Positions 48,624 through 60,784 of a stretch of DNA of 64,000 nt are shown one piece after another. The DNA comes from Larus michahellis (lineage: Eukaryota; Chordata; Aves; Charadriiformes; Laridae). The notes under the pieces are model-generated. The model was not told where the DNA came from. It saw only the letters and a list, made by a program, of their open reading frames with translations, and searched no databases. Location: contig NC_133906.1 in NCBI RefSeq assembly GCF_964199755.1, positions 2,790,001 through 2,854,000 of the forward strand, written 5' to 3'. A program made the translations under genes and the position numbers. Each line of letters starts with the position of its first letter. Within the stretch, counting starts at the first letter, position 1.

Positions 48624-51600
48624 GCTGCTGGCGAAGCCCACCGCCCCACTGCCCCGGCACGCCACCACGGGCTTGCCCGCCCGCCGCCGCATCCCCCAAT
48701 GGTCCTTACGGCGATTGCAAGTCCTCGGCATCCTTTCCCATGCCCAAGTCCCATAGGGGCCAGCCACCAGTTGGAAAGAAGGAGAAATGGCGAGTGAGTC
48801 CGGCTGTTGTCCCCCACCCCGCCATCGCCAGGGGACAGCCGGGAGAGCCAGCTGCTCCCCGGGCTGAAACGCTCAGCCCAGAGCAGAGGGGACCGTCACT
48901 ACCGCAGCTTCAGCCGGGGAGCAGCGTCCGTCCGGCTGGGTCAGGGCCGGGAGGTGGACCAGCCGTGTTTCCTATGGAAACCCCACCTACAGGAAAAGGG
49001 AGGACCGGGCTGGTACAATGCCTGGGCGGGGTGGGGGCTCGTGGGGGTGTGGAAGGGCCCTGGGTTTCCAACCTGCAGGGACCACCACCACCGCTGCCTG
49101 CTGTCACCTGCAAAACGCGTTTTTACAGACGGCACAATCCCTGCAGACAGTCCCCAACCCATCTGCAAAGCCTCGGGCGTTGCTTCAGGAAGACGTCTGC
49201 AAGGACCAGCGATGATGGACTCCTGCTCTTGCGTTATCCCAAAGACTTGTTCCCCACGCTGTCCGATTCCTGACTTTCTTCAATTTATTTTCATTTTGTC
49301 TAAATCCCTGCTCCTCGCTCTGCCTTTTGTCGTCAGTTTTAAAGGGCAACGCGCCCATGCCACCTTTTCCAACATATGGCTTTTGATTATGTCATTGCAT
49401 CACTTTCATCTGGACACACCACGGTGACCTAATGAGTCACTGGGAGAGCTGCCACGTCAAACACGGGCCGGGTGGGCACACGGGAAGAAAGGAGCCTCTG
49501 GCAGATGCGAGCTGTGTCCTGTCTGGCCTCTCCCCGTCCCCTACGTCCGTCTGTCCTGGCCAGCTCCCCCGGCCTTGGCACGTGCTCTATCCCCAACTTG
49601 GCTCTGCTTTGGTACCCCCAGGGTCACTCCTCACCCAGCGCTGATTTTGCACCACCAAATCCCTTCTTTGCCTTATTTCAACACCTTATCCGGAGCCCCC
49701 ACCCTGGCACAGCCGTACCGCCCACCCCCTGGCCAGCCCTGCACTAGCATGAAGGTGTTTCGTGTATCCCTCCTAAGCAGGCTAGGGAGCCCGCTTACCC
49801 CAAGCTGGGCTGTAATTCGGGTCTCGAGGTGATTGAGGTGTCCTCAATGGACAGTCACTGCAGAAGTTTCCCTGGCCGTTACAGAGAGCAGAGCATCCTC
49901 ATGGTGGGGTTTGAGTCCCACCACCCACATCCTCTTTGTCTTGCTCCCCACGTCTACCAGGCAGCTTCCAGCAGCCCTGTGCCTGCCATTAGTGTCCCAT
50001 CCCCAGCTTGTCCCTCTCCTGCTGCTTTTCCAGCCTTGATACCCCCGTACCCGCCTCCTATTCCCATCCCTCCCTGCTCCCCTCGCAGCTCTGCTTTTCC
50101 CAGTTGAGGGTCTCCATCGCCAGCATCCCTGCTCTCATCTTTTTTCTTGATTATCATAAATTTTAAAGCCACAACGAATGGCAAAAGCAGAACCACCCCC
50201 GTGCCGACCAGCCCTTTCACCCCAGGTGGGTCAGTGCCACCACTCAGCACAGCGGGAGGAAGGGACGACGCAGGAGACCCGGTGCTATTCCTGGGCTCGG
50301 CCCCAGCTCCAGGTGACCTTTGCCAAGTCATTTCCCCGCTTTGTGCTCTCGCTTCCTCCTCAGCTGAGCGAAGGCATCCCGCGGGCTCTCCCGGAGGGAT
50401 GCTCTCCCGCTCGCCGGCTGCCCGCCGAGCTGCGGACAGAGAAGCGGATGTCTCCCAGCCCGGGCCCTGCTTTGGGGCGGGGGGGTGGTGGGAAGGCTGT
50501 TTCCTTCTGGGGGGGGGTGTCTCATCCCGCCACCTCCCTTTTTTTATGCCTTCCTTTCTCGGGGATGGAGAGGAACAGAAGAACCGCACTGAAATAACAC
50601 CAAGGAAAGGAAATAAATCTTATGCCGGAGAACTGCGGGGGGTTCCCCAAAGAGCCCCGCAAGACGAATCCTTCTCCCCATCGCCTCCCGGGCCTTCTGC
50701 GGAACAAGCCAACCTCACCAAGTGTCCCACATTTAGCCCAGCGCTGATGCACCAGGAGATATATTCCCCCGACACCAACACCCCCGTGTGCTGGTCCCCA
50801 CTCAGTGCAGCCCCCACCCCACCAGCCGGAGGGATGAAGCCCCTTTAGGCTGCTGCAGCCCCAAACCCCTCCTTTTTCTCCCCAAAGGCAGGGAGGCAGA
50901 TGGGATTTGGAGCAGCAGTTTGCTCAGCTGCCGTAGGGACAGGCTGATGTGACAATCCCGGCGCTGGGAGAAGCCACAGTCACCGAGACGAGGGCTGTGA
51001 CCCCCTCCTAGCACCGTCCCCCACCACCAGCTGGGCTGTCCCCACTCCGGCTGTGCGGATACCGGTGTCAGATGCCCAGGAGAAGTGGAGCTGGAGGAGC
51101 CAACGCGTTAATTACTATTGATGCTTCAGGAATGAATCCCTATAGACCAGACCCGTGGCCCCGAGCCATCAGGACATCAGCAGTCCGCAGGGAGGACGGC
51201 TGCAGGACGCAACGAAAGCATTGCTGAGCTGCAGACCCCGCCGGCTGCGTCTCGGTGGAAGACGCAAGGCAATGCTCGCAAAGAAAAGAGAAAAGAAAAA
51301 CGGGGTGGAGCCGAGACCTGCCAGAAGCAGGCGCAGTGAAATAAGATGGGGTGCTAAAAACCGAACGCGGATCCTCCCTTTTCCTGCGCACACGCAGGCA
51401 GGTTTCCAACGCGTAGGTGCTCCAAGACCTTCACAGACAACGTTGTGCCTATGAACATACAATATCCCCCCCAGCTGCACCTAAAACCTATCATTTAAAG
51501 CTCAGAAAGAGCATCAGTTACACTCAATTATTGCGGTAGCATTCATCAGCTTCTGCCTGATGCCATCAGTGCCCGAAGCAGATGTAAATGCTATTTAGTG

Positions 51601-52737
51601 GTGCGAAAATCTGGCTCCTCTGAAGCTCAGCTGCTCTCCCGGCTCCGGAGGAAGACACAGGGGACGCCCCAACCTCCCAGGGGCGCAGAACTGTACTCGA
51701 GGCACCACGCGCTCGCCGCGAGCAGCCCAACCACGTTATTTCGAGCTCCGCTGCGCAGCTGGAGGTCTTCAGACTTTGTTTGGACATTTTGGGGTGGCTT
51801 GGTGCGAGCCGGGAAGCACGAGCTGTGCTGCGCGTCGCCAGCAGGGTGCATCGGGCAACATAAAAATGAGAAGGGAAGAGAATTTTCTTTCTTCCTTTTT
51901 TTTTTTTTCCCCCCCCAAATCTGATAATGAAAAACAACATCCAAAGGAGAAGAGTACAAAATGAGCATGACTAAAGACGCGCCAAGATTTGGCCTCATTA
52001 GGGTGCTCAGGGCTCCCCAGACCCTGTGGGCCCGTTCAGGGAGGCAGGATTTGGTCTCATCTCTGCTCTGCAGCTGCTCCGTGCGGTGGGAGATGGTGTC
52101 TGGGGGGCAGGACACAGAGGCCGTAGACAGCAGGATGCATCCCATGGTGGGACGCTCTCTTCCAGGCTCGGCTCCGGACCGCAGAGCGCCATCCTCAGCA
52201 GGAGGACGGCTGCGAACATAGACGGAGCAAGCAAAAGCATGGCTGCTTCTCACCAGCTGGGGCCCTTACACCAGGGATCACGCTTTTTTTCCCCCTCAAC
52301 TATCCCAATTCTCAGCCCTTCAAAGACAGGCTTTGCTTCTCTAGAGGCTTCACTCCCTTTTCAGCAGAAAGAAAGTATGTTTTCTCAATCTCTCTCTGTG
52401 CATTAGATGGTTTAGGAGCTGGGTGCGGATGGGCGAGGTGGCCCAGGAGCTGCCCCATGCTCAGCTCCCTGCCTGGGGGGGCTCTGGGGGCACCTTTCTC
52501 AGGAGGAAGGGAATGATTCAGCCTCTCACACCAAACAGCGAGCGCACAAATCTGCAGGAGGTGGATGGACCTTCTCTCAGGGGGCTCTGCCTCTCCCTCT
52601 GCCCATCTTCTCTGTAAAATCAGAAGCTGACACTGGCTGAAAGTGACCTTCAGGTGCCACCTGGTCCAGCCGCCCACCCCGATCAGGTCCCTTTTGGGCT
52701 GGTTGCTCAGGACCTCACCTGACATCACAGTGAAGAC
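48624..52737. other. Upstream of PCDH12, GC-rich intergenic
   Basis: Probable PCDH12 5' UTR and promoter lie in the first few hundred bases, though no TATA box or clear first exon was located. Many chance frames occur because stops are rare in this GC-rich sequence. One frame on the - strand near 50130-50250 encodes a plausible transmembrane segment and is treated as a finding. Confidence 0.5.
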
Positions 52738-53292
52738 TTCGAATCATAGAACTGTTTAGGTTGGAAGGGACCTTTCAGATCATGGAGTCCAACCACCAAC
52801 CTAACACTGACAAGACCACCACTAACCCGTGTCCCTCAGCACCACGTCTACATGTCTTTTAAATACCTCCAGGGATGGCGACTCCACCGCTGCCCTGGGC
52901 AGCCTGTTCCGATGTTTGATAACCGTTTTGGTGTAGGAATTTCTCCTAATATCCACCCTAAACCTCCCCTGGTGCAACTTGAGGCCGTTTCCTCTTGTCC
53001 CATCGCCTGTTCCTTGGGAGAAGAGATGGACCCTCCCTGGCTACCCCCTCCTTTCAGGGAGCTGTAGAGAGCGAGAAGGTCTCCCCTCAGCCTCCTCTTC
53101 TCCAGGCTGAACACCCCCAGCTCCCTCAGCCGCTCCTCACCAGACTTGTGCTCCAGACCCCTCACCAGCTCCGTTGCCCTTCTCTGGACACGCTCCAGCC
53201 CCTCAGTGTCTTTTTTGTGGTGAGGGGCCCAAAACTGGACACAGTATTTGAGGTGGGGCCTCATAGTGCCCAGTACAGGGGGGTGATCCCTC
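52738..53292 (-). repeat. CR1 LINE, C-terminal reverse transcriptase and 3' end
   Basis: Begins GAATCATAGAACTGTTTAGGTTGGAAGGGACC, the reversed CR1 3' terminus. The - strand encodes [40 protein letters not shown] and [20 protein letters not shown] without a stop. Same subfamily as the copy at 9811 and visibly close to it in sequence. Its 5' truncation point is near 53292, where GC-rich unique DNA begins. Confidence 0.95.
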
Positions 53293-53672
53293 CCCCGCTC
53301 CCGGCCGCACCATTCCCGTACGGACCCTCCTCCAACAGCGCCTTCCCGGCGCCGGGGAGCCCGACACCAGGCGCATCCCTCCGGACGCGAACTCACCGCA
53401 AGTGCACCCTCACCGAGGGCGGAGGGAGGCAGAAGTCGCCGTCCCGGCCCGCTGCCCGCCCCCCCTGCAGCCCCCGCCTCCGCCGCAAGAGCCCACTGCT
53501 GCCCCGCGCTGGCCCGGCCCGGCGGGCAGAGAGCCACCGAGCCCGCGGGCGAGCAACGAACCGCCGGCCGGGGGGGGGCAGTCTCTGCCCACCCTCGCCC
53601 CAAGGCAGAGGTTCCAGCGGGGCTCAGGTGGCTCCCGGCCCCGCAAGGAGGCACCGGGTGATGCTGCAGCCT

Positions 53673-53710
53673 CTTCCTTCCTCCCTCCATCCCTCCATCC
53701 CTCCCTCCTC
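53673..53710. repeat. (TCCC/TCCA)n tract
   Basis: Pyrimidine-rich tetranucleotide repeat of TCCC and TCCA units. Confidence 0.8.
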
Positions 53711-55321
53711 AGCCGATGCTCTGGCTGCACCCCTCAGTTTTTGCGCAATTTTAGGCAACGCTGCAACATCATAAAGCAAAGCTTCCCCCATCCCCACCCG
53801 CAAAACCCCCGCTAAAACCCTCTGTGTCCGTGCAGGGGTTGCGTAGCTGTCCCCTCTCCCCGCCCCCCCCCCCAGCAGGTGAGCGCCCTAATTAGCAGGG
53901 AAATCAAAGGAGGTGCAGGCAACCCCTAACCGGGGCAGGGTTAAGAGGTGATGCAGCAGCTTTTAAAAAGATCCCTAAGGCACAAATCTGGCTTCCAGAA
54001 AGGCGACCGACTGTAAAGTCTCCATCAGCTCCTGCTTGCTGTGCTCCAGGAGCCTCCCCCGTGCAGAGGGTGTGATAAGGAGAGTTATTGTTGCTCCGCG
54101 TTCATAAAAAGATTATTGTTAAGGAGGGGAAGAAAGTTATAAGGGAAATAAATTGGAACAAGCTCAGTGTTTGAATAGAGAATAATGACGTTATGATAAT
54201 TTGCATGCAGAGCCTCCGCCGCTCGAGAACCTTAATGTATTTTATAAAGCCTTGTGCTACAAAGAGCAATCCTATAAGCGGATAGCGGTGGAGTTGGCCA
54301 AATATAAAAGAGGAGAATCTGTAAAAATGGCATTTCATTGTGTAGGAGAAAGCGGCGAGAAGCAGAGCTGGGATATAAGCCTTGGTGTCCTCCCGGAGGA
54401 GAAAGCTGGCAAAAGGTTGTCGCTTGCTGATAGGATCCGGTTTGTTGTTACGAGTCTAAATTTTTTTCCTGTATTTCAAAATGTTATATCTCAATGTCTG
54501 TTTGCAAATGAAATACATGGGGAAAAAAAAAAAATCTCTAAAGGCAAGGACTTCAATACTTGATCTTTCCGGAAAAGGTCTTACAGGAGGAAGGGTCGCT
54601 ACTGGACCGGGCCGGAAGGATCAGAGCACGGGACCAAGGGAGGGGACGCTGGAGCCCCATCGGCACCACCGTTCACTGCCAGTTATATTTGCTTTTAGTT
54701 TGACAATCTGAAATACCTGAACGACGGCAAAGCTTTTGGCAACAGGGGGGTTTCCCCAGCTGCTCCTCTGTAGAAGTGATAGATCTAGGCCACAGCACGC
54801 TGGGACACAAACCAGACCTTTACGAGTTCCCCAGCAGCTGCAAATCAATGATTTTTAGTAATAACCACCCATTTTATCTTCCTCTTTATTAATATTTGGA
54901 AGTTTTTAATCTTTTCTTTGCAAACACGATGTTTCCCTGCTGCGGTTGGCCTTCAGCGGGTGCTGCCACGAAGGCCCCCGTTTCTCCGACTGAAGGCTTC
55001 GAATGGGACCAAGCTGCTCCCTGACCCAAAACGACACAACCACGGAAGTTGGGTGACGCCTCCGCCGGTTCACCGAGGATGGGTGACACCACCTCAGTGC
55101 CCAGCCGGTGTCCCCGAGACGCGGAGCAGCCAGCCTGGGTACCACGGTGGGTACCTGGGTACCGGGTGATGGTCCTAAGGGCTTCTCTTAAGCTCCCAGA
55201 GCAAGCCCTCATCCTCGGCGTGGGTGACACCTGGGTTATCACAACTTACATCCGTCATTTAAAGAGGTGTCCCTGGAAGGTGGTTAGCTCTTCAGGTGGT
55301 CCTTGTTAATTCGGGACATAT

Positions 55322-55425
55322 AAAAATCTGATCTAGTTAAAGATGCCCCTGCTTGCTGCAGGGGGGTTGGACTAGGTGACCTTCAAAGGTCCCTTCCGAC
55401 CCGACGCATTCTATGAGTCTATGGA
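55322..55425 (+). repeat. CR1 LINE 3' fragment
   Basis: About 100 bases: AAAATCTGATCTAGTTAAAGATG, GGGGTTGGACTAGGTGACC, GGTCCCTTCCGACC and GCATTCTATGAGTCTATGG, in the fixed order of a CR1 3' end. Strongly 5'-truncated. Confidence 0.92.
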
Positions 55426-57215
55426 AAATCAGCCCAACGCAGACGCGCAAAGGGCAACGGGACTCTCAGTGGTTTTCAATTGCAGTGACAGACCTTATCT
55501 CCTCTAACGCAGGCGTGGGAAAGCTGATAATGCACTATCACCTCTGGAAAACAAAAGGGAAAACAACCCCCCCAAAAAAGTCATATAAATTACGTTTATT
55601 GTAAAGACTAAAATTTTCCAGCAAGTCCAACCACTACTTAGCTTTAAAGTGAGTGAGAAAAGAAGCTGGAAATAAGCGAGAGGAAGGATGCTGGAGCATC
55701 TGCCGTGTCAGAAATACCTCCAGCAGCTGGAGGAACAGGTAAAACATCCCGTTTCTTGTCCAGCAGTGCACAGGGGCGTCTGTGCCATGGATGTGGTTTA
55801 GGACGGACACGGATCTGGCTTGTCTGTTTTGGGATGGGGAGAGGCAGGAACCATATTTTGACTCCTGTGACTATTCAGCAAAATCAAACCTTGAGGGTGA
55901 TCCCAGAGGCTGCGCTCCCTCCCCAGGGACTGTCCTCCGAGCCCACACACTGAAGACAGGCTTTGATGTCCAGCTTCCACTGATCCAGGAGAAACTGAGA
56001 CCAATTTCTTGTCCAAAGCGATGCCCAGCACCATCAGAAAGACTCCCAGGGCTGAGCAGGTCACCGTGGTCTGCTACCACCAAGGAATTTCAGATGAAGT
56101 TTCACCCCTCCATCTGCTCCCTCTGTGCCACCTCAACAAGCTTCTGCCCATGGTGACCGAGCCACATCAACGTCAATCCCAACATTGCTGGCTACGCCGA
56201 CCCCACCGTCGCTCCCTCCTCAGCTGGGACGTGCCCTGCTGCTTCCAATGCTGAAACCATCCAAGTGCCCAGGTCCCCGGGCAGAGCATCCCTTGGCACA
56301 GGGACAGCAGATGCTGCTGGGGACAACAAAGACGACCACAATGAAGAGGACCTCAGGTCTCCCCATCCTTGTCATCATGCACAGAGATGTTGCAGGCTCT
56401 GCCCAGAGACGTACGTGTTTCTCCACTGGTGCCAACACCTTGAGATGTTCATCCAACAGCAAGGAGGGGGCGATGTGCCGTTATCACCTCTCCTGCCTCT
56501 GCCGTGTCACCTCTCTTCTCTCACCCACCTCCACGGTGAGACCAGACGCGTTGTCCTCTGCTGGTGGCTCCACCGCTGAAACACCAAGGTTGAGGTGCTG
56601 CCTCCTCTCCTCCGGCTGTTTGCCTCCTTTCCGGGGCTGACAGGGAGAGGACAGTGTTTCAGCCCTATGATGGAGGGAACGGGGCTGCGGCGTGGAGGAG
56701 AAGAGGGGCTGGGGGCTCTCCTGTGCCATATAAAGGGCACAATGAGGACACCACGCATGTGGAAACACCTTTAATCTGGAAAGCGATTCCAGATGATGCA
56801 ACTTCCAGCTCCTGCCAAGGGGCCGAGCGTACGCCCAGTGCTCCCCAGCTGGAGCAAGAACCGAGGCAGCTCTCCTGGGCACTCCCAGGCAGCGTAGGAC
56901 AGGTAAATCGAGGGCAAGAAAAACCAGAAGAGGTGCTAACGTTGTCCCACGCAGGCTGACCCAGCCCCAGAGCCTGGGCTGGGGACCCAGCTCTTGCCTG
57001 GGGTTAGTGGCACCCCCCGGCTGGGCTTTTGGGGGCTGATGGTGCATCACCGCAGTGACACTCAACCTCCTACCTGAGCCTAGAGACACAATCCTGGGGA
57101 GCTAAAACCTCGGCGTGCGGGAACTGGTGAGTCTCAGGCTAAGCTAACGTCCCAGTCACTATTTTTCCAGTGGGACGTGGTCCCTTGAGTCCTGCCCGGG
57201 TGGCCCACAGCCTTG

Positions 57216-57638
57216 TCACAGGTAGGTGATCTCAATGATGTTGGGCTCAGCGCTCCCGCAGGGAAGGTGATGCCTGCAGGAGCACTGGCAGCTCACCCTG
57301 GCCGCGTCCATGCCACCCGGCTCCTGCTGGCATGGCTGGGCAGGTGGCTTCTTCTGGGAGCCCAGCTTCTTCCAGTCCGTGAGGTGCACCCCATTGTCCA
57401 GGTCCTGCGGCATGGGCTCGTGATAGAGGGTGATCTGGACAGTGCGGAGCTGAGGGCCGTAGTGCACCACGAGGATGATGAAGACAGCCAAGAGGACGAA
57501 GATGACAACGATCACTGAGATCATGGGCAGGGCATCGGATTTCTTTGTCATGCTCCGGACAATGGAGACGGGGGTGAAGGCGGCGGCATCCTGGGGCTCG
57601 GGCTGTCTCAGCTGGCTGCCGGGGGCAGAGGCGTTCAT
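57216..57638 (-). CDS. SMIM33: SMIM33-like small integral membrane protein
   Basis: 140-aa single-pass membrane protein of unknown function. One transmembrane helix at residues 38-59 (PMISVIVVIFVLLAVFIILV) follows a 37-residue N-terminal tail. As I recall human SMIM33 (132 aa), the core matches well: DALPMISVIV against DGLPVVTVIV, VHYGPQL against VHFGPRL, NGVHLTDWKKLG against GGIYLIHWRVLG, and the end IIEITYL against IDEVTCL. A Cys/His-rich patch (C117, C119, C121, H123, H124, C127) before the C-terminus looks specific to this lineage. The coding part is one exon; a splice acceptor (CTCTGTCCCAG|GTCAGC) lies 16 bases before the ATG, so the 5' UTR is spliced. The start is the first ATG after that acceptor. 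In human SMIM33 neighbours ECSCR, as it appears to here. Confidence 0.85.
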   Translation of the reverse strand: MNASAPGSQLRQPEPQDAAAFTPVSIVRSMTKKSDALPMISVIVVIFVLLAVFIILVVHYGPQLRTVQITLYHEPMPQDLDNGVHLTDWKKLGSQKKPPAQPCQQEPGGMDAARVSCQCSCRHHLPCGSAEPNIIEITYL

Positions 57639-60600
57639 GGCTGAGCAGGCTGACCTGGGACAGAGAACACGTGGTGGAAAGGGGTGACCACCGAGCAGAG
57701 GCCACCCGGTGTCCTCACCTCCTGCCCTCTACTCGGCAGCTCCTGCCTGCGCTTGTGTCTGCCGGGGAATGGGACAGTCCCGTAAGTGCTCCCTCCCTCG
57801 GGCTCGTGGGACGGGTTAGATTTTGGTGGTTGTATCTGGGGTTGTAGGATTGTGCCCAGATACCTTCAGCCGGGAAGGTGATGCCCTGCACCCCCGCGTC
57901 CCGGACAGCTTCAGCATGGGGCTCTTCCCTCCTCGCTACCCCTTGCTCCCTGGTGGGGAGCCCTCCACCCTCCCCTCTTGGCCCCCAGCCCCACGGTGCT
58001 AACCCAAGACCAAACCCCCCGGGGATCTCCCTGGGAGACCCAACCCCATCAAAACACCCCCCCCCGAGGCATCCCTCACCGCAACCGCAAAAATCCCACT
58101 GGAGCCAGCACGGGTGGGAGCCGGGGAGAGGGAAGAGGTGGGAGGCAGAGCCCTCCCCAGCCCTGCGGGGGTACCTGGGCGTCCCTGCCGCGTGGGAATC
58201 ATCCTCTCCAGCGGCGAGGCTGAGGGCAGGACCAGCAGAAGAACCTGTGGGATGGTTCTCCGGCGTAGGTGCAGCCCGACTCACCTCGCAGGCTGCCACG
58301 TCACACCTCGGCCCCACACCCCCCCGGGATTCCCCGGGGCCGAGGAGGAAGCGCCTGCTCATCCTGGCGAACAGGAGAGGTGCTCCCTTACCTCGCCCGG
58401 TGCCACATCACCGCCGCCACCACCCCCTCCCTCGCTGACACGCACCCTCGCCGGAAAAAAAACCTTTCCTCTCGCCCCGCTGCAAGACAAGCGCCCTTTT
58501 GTTCGGGGAGAAAGCACCTACCGCCCCTTCGGCTGCACGCACGCAACCCCCGGCCGCCCAACGGCAGGAAACTTCCCTCCTTCCACCCACCCGGCGTTTA
58601 AATTTAATGCGGTTAAGAAATGGGTGTAAAAAAAAAACCAAAAAACGAAAGAAAAGAAAAAAAATCACTCTTCTTCTGCAGGTGAGCTCTTTGCACAGCC
58701 TGGCAAAGCGTATCCAGGGGCTGGGAAGACCCTCGCCCCATGAGATGATGCAGCCCAAGGGCTGATGTTCTCTGCCAGGGGGATCCCACTGCTGCGGGAG
58801 GACCATCCACCAGCAGCGCCGTGGGGTCACGCTGAAGATGTTTTGAAGCTCTGGACCCTGGGACCCGCTGTGGGTCGCGGGCAGGAGCCAGGTCAGTGCT
58901 CACACATCCCTCCCCTCGCGCTCGCAGGGATGCCCTCGAGTGTGGCAGCATTTTCCCCCGCGCGCAGGCCGGTACCATCCCCCTGGTCCAGGGATGCCGG
59001 GCCGTCGGACCCTCTGCCAGCTGGGGTGACCCCGAGCACATCGCAGAGAAAAGATGGATCCTCCAGAGCTTTATGTCTGCAAAGCCGTTAGGAAACACAT
59101 CTCTCCATCTTTCCATCCCAAAACAGCATTGCTTTTACCTGGAGGCTCTCAGCAGATGAGCTGGGGTGAGTATTTGGGCTCCGTCTTTCCCACACATGGG
59201 GAGGACGGGGTGGGAAATGCCTCTTCCCCCATCCAGCTGAGTGTCCAGAAGAGATTTGGCCGCACATTAGAGCTTCTGGGAATTTGCACTCGTTTCAGGA
59301 TTTGGTAAAACCTTAATCTACGGCGTAATCTCTGAGCATCACATCTGTGCAAGGGAGAGGAAAAACGGGGGGGGGAGGCTGCTGCTCACCGAGGTTTTGT
59401 AAAGCTGAAGGGGCTGCTGGTTGGTGGGGGCAGCTTTCGGCCTGACGGTTTCCTCGGGGTTTCAGAGGTGTTTGAGGAGACCCACCAAAACGTAAGGAGC
59501 TGCGCAGCGCCCGGGACATCACTCCCTCTGTTCCTGCTGCTGCCTCCTGGCCGTGGAAAGCAAGGATCTTGCCGGGGGTGTAAGACACGCTCCATGCAGG
59601 GAAGGAGCAGCTCCGCCGCCCTCAGCCGAGCCAGGACACGGGGACGGGGCTGTGACGAGAGGCTGGGCTGGACCGCAAGCTTTCCTCTGGGGTCCCGGTT
59701 GAGCTCCTGCAGGTTCACACCACCCCAGCACGGTGTTACCGTGTCTGGCACGCGGATCAGGCCAGGCTCCCAGAGGGGGTGACAATGCCACAATCCCATG
59801 AATTTGCATCTCGAACCCTCCGAGATGGGAGGCCACAGGAGCCTTTCCCACGTGGGGATGCTAAGACCCTTCCTTTCCCTCCACAAACATCCAGTCGCAT
59901 CCAACACAGGGCAACTTGTTACCTCCTAAGTTCAAAAGATGCCAGCAAGGGACAGACAGACGGACAGGATGTGCACAGACAAGTGCGTCACAAGGTCGGG
60001 GCCAAGAAACCGGCCACCCCGAACCCTTTGGGCTGGACTGGGGGCAGAACTGGCCCATTTTTCCAGTTCCTGCCCTTGTCAAGGAACCGGGGTTGGGGTG
60101 AGTGAAAGCCTGCCGTGGGCTGCATGTCCTGCGGGGAAGGATGCTGCTGCCCCCTGAAAAACAGTGTGCCAAAGCCAGCACGTCCCGGTGCCCTCTCTGG
60201 AGCTGCACAGGGAGGCGTGGGGGACAGGGCAGCACCAGCTGCTGGGTTACCCCGGCCCCAGGAGGAGGAAATATTTCCACATCCCTCCCGGAGGTGTTAA
60301 GAAACCCCCTCTCAGGTGGGAGGGGAGGACGGGCTCCTCCAGCAGCTCCTCGCCCAGGAAGGACCAACGCCGCCTGCCGCCCTCAGGATTGATGCTGTGG
60401 GGATTGGACCTGGGGTGCACACCTTCATCACAAACGTAGCATCTCCCCAAAAAACCCACGCGCCATAAAGAAGCCCAAAAAAAAGGCCCAAAGCAAGGCA
60501 GGTCCACCGTGCCACCGCTCCCCCTCCTCTGTGAGAGCCGAATCCCCCCAACAAACTGATGGCGAGGTTTCCTTTGCCGTCGGTAAGTGATGTCTCACAT

Positions 60601-60784
60601 CCTCTCCGACCATAATGGGCTAAAAAACACAGTTCCCCAGTGGATTCAGCCCGTTTCCTTCTATTCTTTAACAGGAAGCTCTGCGAGAGTCAGCCCGGGC
60701 AGGCAAATCGCTCCTCGCCCTCTCGTCCCCTCCCGGGATGGCCAGAGCCTCCGCGGGGCTGCAGAGCCACAAGCCACCGAGAAG
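57639..60784. other. Intergenic between SMIM33 and the candidate ECSCR exon
   Basis: GC-rich. Should hold the 5' UTR exon(s) and promoter of SMIM33 (- strand) and the promoter of the + strand gene at 60785; the two are divergent. No additional gene recognised. The many open frames are GC-driven. Confidence 0.5.

Larger units (their letters stand above)
53293..57215. other. Intergenic between the CR1 copy and SMIM33
   Basis: GC-rich to 53870, then an AT-rich island at 54060-54560 with enhancer-like motifs, then a CR1 fragment at 55322. A (TCCC/TCCA)n tract lies at 53673-53710. Open frames at 55700-57089 show no family resemblance. Confidence 0.5.

Noticed and set aside
56484-57089. 201-codon - strand frame downstream of SMIM33
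   Set aside because: Low-complexity Pro/Arg/Gln-rich sequence with no match; probably part of the SMIM33 3' flank.
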